Positions 60,740 through 64,000 of a stretch of DNA of 64,000 nt are shown here, one piece after another. The stretch is from contig NZ_OAOF01000003.1 of NCBI RefSeq assembly GCF_900205965.1, forward strand, positions 369,731 to 433,730, read 5' to 3'. The notes beneath the pieces were generated by a model. That model was not told where the DNA came from, ran no database searches, and saw nothing but the letters and a program-made list of their open reading frames with translations. The stretch is from Lacrimispora amygdalina. Its GTDB lineage: Bacteria; Bacillota; Clostridia; Lachnospirales; Lachnospiraceae. Position numbers and translations under genes: made by a program. Each line of letters begins with the position of its first letter. Positions within the stretch are counted from its first letter, which is position 1.

Positions 60740-61777
60740 ATGAAGAAGAATCATACAGAAGATGATGTTTATATACTTGCAATTGAAAGCTCCTGTGACG
60801 AGACAGCGGCGGCAGTGGTGAAGAACGGAAGAGAGATTTTATCCAATGTAATCTCCTCACAAATCGATCTTCATACCTTATATGGAGGTGTGGTTCCTGA
60901 GATAGCATCAAGAAAGCACATAGAAAAGATCAATCAGGTCATCGAGTCTGCACTTACAGAATCAGGGCTTACGCTGGAAGAGATGGATGCAATCGGAGTT
61001 ACGTACGGACCAGGACTGGTGGGAGCGCTTTTGGTAGGAGTAGCAGAAGCCAAGGCAATGGCATATGCGGCAGACAAGCCTTTGGTAGGTGTTCATCATA
61101 TAGAAGGTCATGTATCCGCTAACTTTATTGAGCATCCCGATCTGGAACCGCCTTTCATGTGTCTGATTGTATCCGGCGGCCATACGCATCTGGTGATTGT
61201 ACGGGATTACGGAGAATTTGAGATTCTGGGAAGAACCAGAGATGATGCGGCAGGCGAAGCATTTGACAAGGTAGCAAGAGCTGTGGGGCTGGGTTATCCC
61301 GGCGGGCCTAAGGTTGATAAAGCGGCAAAAGAGGGCAATCCACACGCGATCAAGTTCCCCAGAGCAAAAGTGGAAGGGAATATTTACGATTTCAGCTTCA
61401 GCGGGTTAAAGTCTGCGGTTTTAAATCATATTAATCATGCCCATATGATGGGAGAAGAAATTAATATTCCGGATCTACTGGCATCGTTCCAGAATGCGGT
61501 CGTTGATGTTCTGGTATCCCATACGGTAGATGCGGCAAAGGCATATGGTTTTAATAAAGTAGCGATCGCAGGGGGAGTGGCCTCTAATTCCGCTCTCCGT
61601 GCAGGGATGAAGAATGCCTGCGAAAAAAATGGAATTTCATTCTATTATCCGTCTCCCGTCTATTGTACCGATAACGCTGCCATGATCGGTACGGCAGCCT
61701 ATTATGAATATATTAATGGTGCCAGGGCCGGCTGGGATTTAAACGCAGTGCCCAATCTCAAACTGGGGGAAAGGTAA
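60740..61777 (+). CDS. tsaD: tRNA N6-threonylcarbamoyltransferase TsaD
   Basis: A protein of 345 residues from ATG 60740, which has GAGGG at 7 nt; ATG 60734 is too close to it. The opening [16 protein letters not shown] (12-27), the metal-binding HHIEGH (119-124), [11 protein letters not shown], and [13 protein letters not shown] motifs are all present. It transfers the threonylcarbamoyl group to A37 of ANN-decoding tRNAs. It overlaps no gene and is followed by ispD after 6 nt. Confidence 0.96.
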   Translation: MKKNHTEDDVYILAIESSCDETAAAVVKNGREILSNVISSQIDLHTLYGGVVPEIASRKHIEKINQVIESALTESGLTLEEMDAIGVTYGPGLVGALLVGVAEAKAMAYAADKPLVGVHHIEGHVSANFIEHPDLEPPFMCLIVSGGHTHLVIVRDYGEFEILGRTRDDAAGEAFDKVARAVGLGYPGGPKVDKAAKEGNPHAIKFPRAKVEGNIYDFSFSGLKSAVLNHINHAHMMGEEINIPDLLASFQNAVVDVLVSHTVDAAKAYGFNKVAIAGGVASNSALRAGMKNACEKNGISFYYPSPVYCTDNAAMIGTAAYYEYINGARAGWDLNAVPNLKLGER

Positions 61778-61783
61778 CGGAAT

Positions 61784-62491
61784 ATGGAACGAACAGCAGC
61801 AGTTGTGCTGGCAGCAGGAAAAGGAACCCGTATGGGAAGCCAGATCCACAAACAGTATATGGAGCTGTGCGGCAGGCCCCTTCTTTATTATACCCTGAGA
61901 GCATTTGAAGATAGCTCTGTGGATGAGATTGTTCTGGTAACCGGTCCAGGTGAGGTTTCATTCTGTCAGAACGAGATCGCAGACCGCTATGGGTTTCGCA
62001 AAGTTTCCTGCATAACAGAAGGCGGCAAAGAGCGGTATCATTCTGTTTATGCCGGATTAAAAGCGGTAAAGGACTGTGCCTATGTGCTTATTCATGACGG
62101 TGCAAGACCCTGTGTTACGAAAGAGATCATTAATGCATCCAAATCTGCAGCAATCAGATATGGGGCGTGTGTTGTTGGAATGCCGGTTAAGGATACCATT
62201 AAGGTTTCGGATGAAAACGGATATGCGGCTATAACTCCGGACCGGAACAGCCTTTGGCAGATCCAGACCCCTCAGGCTTTCCGCTACGATCTGGTTTTTC
62301 GTGCTTATACCAGACTCATGGATTCAGAACAGTTTCAAAAAGGGGTTACGGACGATGCCATGGTAGTGGAAACCATGACGAAAGAAAAGGTGAAATTAAT
62401 ACAGGGCGATTATACCAATATTAAGGTGACTACACCGGAAGATTTAGAGATCGCCGGTATATTTCTGAACAGAATATATGAAAGCAGATAA
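61784..62491 (+). CDS. ispD: 2-C-methyl-D-erythritol 4-phosphate cytidylyltransferase IspD
   Basis: A protein of 235 residues with VVLAAGKGTRMG (7-18), Lys23 in HKQY, VLIHDGARPCV, GMPVKDTIKV, IQTPQAF and VTTPEDLEIA motifs, all typical of IspD. It makes CDP-methylerythritol in the MEP isoprenoid pathway. No ispF is nearby. Confidence 0.95.
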   Translation: MERTAAVVLAAGKGTRMGSQIHKQYMELCGRPLLYYTLRAFEDSSVDEIVLVTGPGEVSFCQNEIADRYGFRKVSCITEGGKERYHSVYAGLKAVKDCAYVLIHDGARPCVTKEIINASKSAAIRYGACVVGMPVKDTIKVSDENGYAAITPDRNSLWQIQTPQAFRYDLVFRAYTRLMDSEQFQKGVTDDAMVVETMTKEKVKLIQGDYTNIKVTTPEDLEIAGIFLNRIYESR

Positions 62492-62529
62492 AAGGAATGC
62501 TGTAGGAGCAGCTTCCTTTTATTTTTTTT
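62490..62529 (+). terminator. Rho-independent terminator of the tsaD-ispD unit
   Basis: AAAAGGAATGCTG paired with CAGC-TTCCTTTT, followed by ATTTTTTTT. It overlaps the stop of the convergent XRE gene. Confidence 0.85.
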
Positions 62530-62845
62530 CACCTGTTTTTAACAAATCCCTGACAATCAGATGAAGGTGTTCAAGCTGCTCTCGATTTAAATGCTGTGCA
62601 TCATCCATAAGTTCTTTGACTTTGGCCGGACAGTTTATGTCGCGGGAAAAGAATTCGGCAGGTTCAATATCCAGATACTCACATATATAGAAAAAACCCA
62701 TCATAGACGGAAGTGCCCGCCCATTCTCTATTTTATGAATATATGTGGGGTTCTGTCCGAGAGAAAGACTCATATCACGTGCGGATACACCTTTTTGAGC
62801 CCTGAGCTCTGAGAGGCGTTTGGAAAAATTGAAGTCTATATACAT
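62519..62845 (-). CDS. XRE-family helix-turn-helix regulator
   Basis: A protein of 108 residues. An HTH_XRE domain (about 8-66) has RLSELRAQKGVSARDMSLSL, then NPTYIHKIENGRALPSMMGF with the recognition helix, and YLDIEPAEFFS. A short helical tail follows. A GGAGGAGTTATC ribosome site precedes the ATG. It is divergent from the small gene at 63064 with TGCATT repeats between them, so it likely controls both. Confidence 0.88.
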   Translation of the reverse strand: MYIDFNFSKRLSELRAQKGVSARDMSLSLGQNPTYIHKIENGRALPSMMGFFYICEYLDIEPAEFFSRDINCPAKVKELMDDAQHLNREQLEHLHLIVRDLLKTGEKK

Positions 62846-62872
62846 GGATAACTCCTCCTGATTCCATAGTAT

Positions 62873-62944
62873 TGCATTGAATGAAATATGTGTAGTAAAT
62901 AATGCATTCGATCACTTGACATGTTGCATTCATTACAATATTAT
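62873..62944 (+). promoter_or_regulatory. promoter of the small gene with TGCATT operator repeats
   Basis: TTGACA (62916-62921), 17-bp spacer, TATTAT (62939-62944). Three TGCATT copies lie at 62873, 62903 and 62925, the last inside the spacer. Two are followed by imperfect inverted partners (GAATGA and CATTA). Confidence 0.6.
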
Positions 62945-63063
62945 TATTTATATAAAGTATGTAATGTATAATCAGACTAAGAGATCCGCTATCAGGATCA
63001 TATGGCTATTAGATAGTATCAGTTGTTTCGACAGATGAAAAGCAGGAAAGAAGGTACATTTAG

Positions 63064-63339
63064 ATGGAAACTGGAAAGACCAGGAAAGAAACGGATTCAG
63101 GCACCAGGGAGGGGCTGTTGGAACGGATCGCATCAGAATTGGGCTGCATGTATTTATCAGATCTGCGGGGAGCCACAGCCAAGGGGAAGTTCCGTTTTAT
63201 TGTTTCTGATATTCCGGCAATGGATTATTCAGTAAAAGTATGGCAGGATGCGTTGTATTATATAACTGGAATAAAAGAAAACTTTAGCACTGCTGAGCAG
63301 GCAAAGCAACGTCTTTTGGAGTATTTATTAGGGTGTTAA
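63064..63339 (+). CDS. small protein, unrecognised
   Basis: A protein of 91 residues, mixed helix and sheet. A charged helical N-terminus (about 1-25) is followed by LGCMYLSDLRGATAKGKFRFIVSDIPAMDYSVK and a C-terminal helix (STAEQAKQRLLEYLLGC). AGAAAGAAGG precedes the ATG. Expressed from its own promoter next to a divergent XRE regulator, in the arrangement of a toxin-antitoxin or regulator-target pair, but it matches no family I know. Confidence 0.55.
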   Translation: METGKTRKETDSGTREGLLERIASELGCMYLSDLRGATAKGKFRFIVSDIPAMDYSVKVWQDALYYITGIKENFSTAEQAKQRLLEYLLGC

Positions 63340-63368
63340 AAATTATTTGAAAAATATGTAAAAATATG

Positions 63369-63395
63369 TTGACAGATGAAACAAACAATGATAAA
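63369..63395 (+). promoter_or_regulatory. upstream promoter of the tRNA/rRNA unit
   Basis: TTGACA (63369-63374) with GATAAA (63390-63395, 15-bp spacer) or TAAACT at 17 bp. The weaker of two promoters before the tRNA genes. Confidence 0.45.
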
Positions 63396-63474
63396 CTATC
63401 GAAGTTGCCGCTGATGAAGCCGGTAATTGAGAGAAAAAAAGCTCCAAGAGATTTGAAAAAATAGAAAAAAGTGC

Positions 63475-63503
63475 TTGACAAAAGTACAAACTTCTATTAA
63501 AAT
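63475..63503 (+). promoter_or_regulatory. main promoter of the tRNA-Ser/rRNA unit
   Basis: TTGACA (63475-63480), 17-bp spacer, TAAAAT (63498-63503), 14 nt before the first tRNA. A classical stable-RNA promoter. Confidence 0.85.
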
Positions 63504-63517
63504 GTAAAAGCGCGTTT

Positions 63518-63603
63518 GGAGAGGTATCGAAGTGGTCATAACGAGGCGGTCTTGAAAACCGTTTGTCCGCAAGGGCGCGTGGGTTCGAATCCCACCCTCT
63601 CCG
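63518..63603 (+). tRNA. tRNA-Ser (anticodon TGA)
   Basis: GGAGAGG pairs with CCTCTCC plus discriminator G. The anticodon stem CGGT-CTTGAAA-ACCG presents TGA; there is a long variable arm as in class II tRNAs, and GGTTCGAATCC in the T arm. CCA is not encoded. Confidence 0.95.
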
Positions 63604-63645
63604 TTGGCAGGTTTTAGCCGCTAATAACATAGAAATCAGCTTACT

Positions 63646-63734
63646 GCAGAAGTACCCAAGTGGCTGAAGGGGCTCCCCTGGAAAGGGAGTAGGCCGTTAG
63701 TAGCGGCGCGAGGGTTCAAATCCCTCCTTCTGCG
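63646..63734 (+). tRNA. tRNA-Ser (anticodon GGA)
   Basis: GCAGAAG/CTTCTGC acceptor plus G. The anticodon loop CTGGAAA gives GGA; a long variable arm TAGGCCGTTAGTAGCGGC is present, and GGTTCAAATCC. CCA is not encoded. Confidence 0.95.
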
Positions 63735-63961
63735 TCAGCATTGAGTTGAGACAGGCGTTTCTGCAAGATGCAAAGCACTTTGAAAACAGAAGATTGAACA
63801 GTATGTAAAACCCTGAAAATTCTAATAAATAAGCCATGTTTGAGTGGCTTTGAATGAGAAAATTCAGAACGAATACAAGTGATTGTATACGAACCAAACA
63901 ACAAGTAAAACGGGAAATAAATTAGCTAGTAGTTGATTTTGACCGTGGATTGAACACCATT
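63735..63961 (+). promoter_or_regulatory. leader between tRNA-Ser and 16S rRNA, with boxA-like antitermination site
   Basis: GCACTTTGAAAAC (63775-63787) resembles the boxA sequence of Firmicute rRNA leaders (TTCTTTGAAAAC). No clear promoter is seen between the tRNA and the 16S gene, so the tRNAs may be read into the rRNA unit. Confidence 0.55.
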
Positions 63962-64000
63962 TAATTTGAGAGTTCGATCCTGGCTCAGGATGAACGCTGG
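63962..64000 (+). rRNA. 16S ribosomal RNA, 5' end only
   Basis: AGAGTTCGATCCTGGCTCAG (63969-63988) is the conserved site near position 8-27 of bacterial 16S, followed by GATGAACGCTGG. It carries a C where the common 27F site has T. The gene runs off the right edge. Confidence 0.95.

Noticed and set aside
63064..63235. Overlapping plus frame starting at 63023
   Set aside because: The other frame at 63064 has the better ribosome site and a protein-like composition.

Overview
The window looks like a chromosome segment from a spore-forming, plant-polysaccharide-using clostridium of the Lachnospiraceae, probably near the Clostridium saccharolyticum/Lacrimispora group. This is inferred from gene content, not from a search. 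The pointers are the SCIFF ranthipeptide precursor with its radical SAM maturase, a fused SecDF, the hpf-secA-prfB order, choline-binding-type repeat proteins, TTG and GTG starts with strong AGGAGG sites, and a clostridial-type 16S 5' end at the right edge. Most of the window is ordinary chromosome. The accessory parts lie mainly in 1-12.3 kb, 12.7-25.5 kb and 39.8-46 kb.

Layout. 1-5.2 kb: the tail of a phage-collar-domain protein, a discoidin plus beta-sandwich protein without a signal peptide, and a 1280-residue secreted repeat protein ending in cell-wall-binding repeats. 5.3-8.9 kb: a LytS-like sensor kinase, a LytTR regulator and a permuted papain-fold (YiiX-like) hydrolase in one operon. 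9-12.4 kb: a tandem-HTH protein, two small coiled-coil proteins with related tails and Spo0A-box-like sites, and a secreted cell-wall-binding repeat protein. 12.7-25.5 kb: a surface polysaccharide locus with a TPP enzyme, sugar epimerase/reductase, sugar C-methyltransferase, zinc alcohol dehydrogenase, three GT2 glycosyltransferases, an undecaprenyl-phosphate sugar transferase and an LCP ligase. It could make and attach a branched or C-methylated sugar polymer.

25.6-30.5 kb: HtrA protease, then a ClpX-like unfoldase, an LspA-like peptidase and a CorC-like membrane protein. 30.5-31.1 kb has no gene but holds two roughly 245-nt nested palindromes that could fold into multibranched structures; they are the most unusual sequence feature here. 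31.1-37 kb: TIGR04086 protein, SCIFF peptide, SCIFF maturase, SecDF, Tgt and YajC. 37-39.5 kb: a MarR regulator with a clear operator, an SDR and thioredoxin reductase. 39.8-43.4 kb: a secreted GH10 xylanase with a CBM9-like module, followed by a GH43 enzyme without a signal peptide, so xylan is cut outside and the products are probably finished inside. 43.4-46 kb: an Agr-like two-component pair whose kinase is interrupted by a frameshift.

46-64 kb is housekeeping: hpf, secA and prfB (with the classical +1 frameshift site), an ACT protein, homoserine dehydrogenase and aspartate kinase, tex, the tRNA t6A genes tsaE, tsaB and tsaD with rimI, ribonuclease Z, ispD, a divergent XRE regulator/small-protein pair, two tRNA-Ser genes and the first 39 nt of a 16S rRNA gene. 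A cluster of DnaA-box-like sites lies between hpf and secA.
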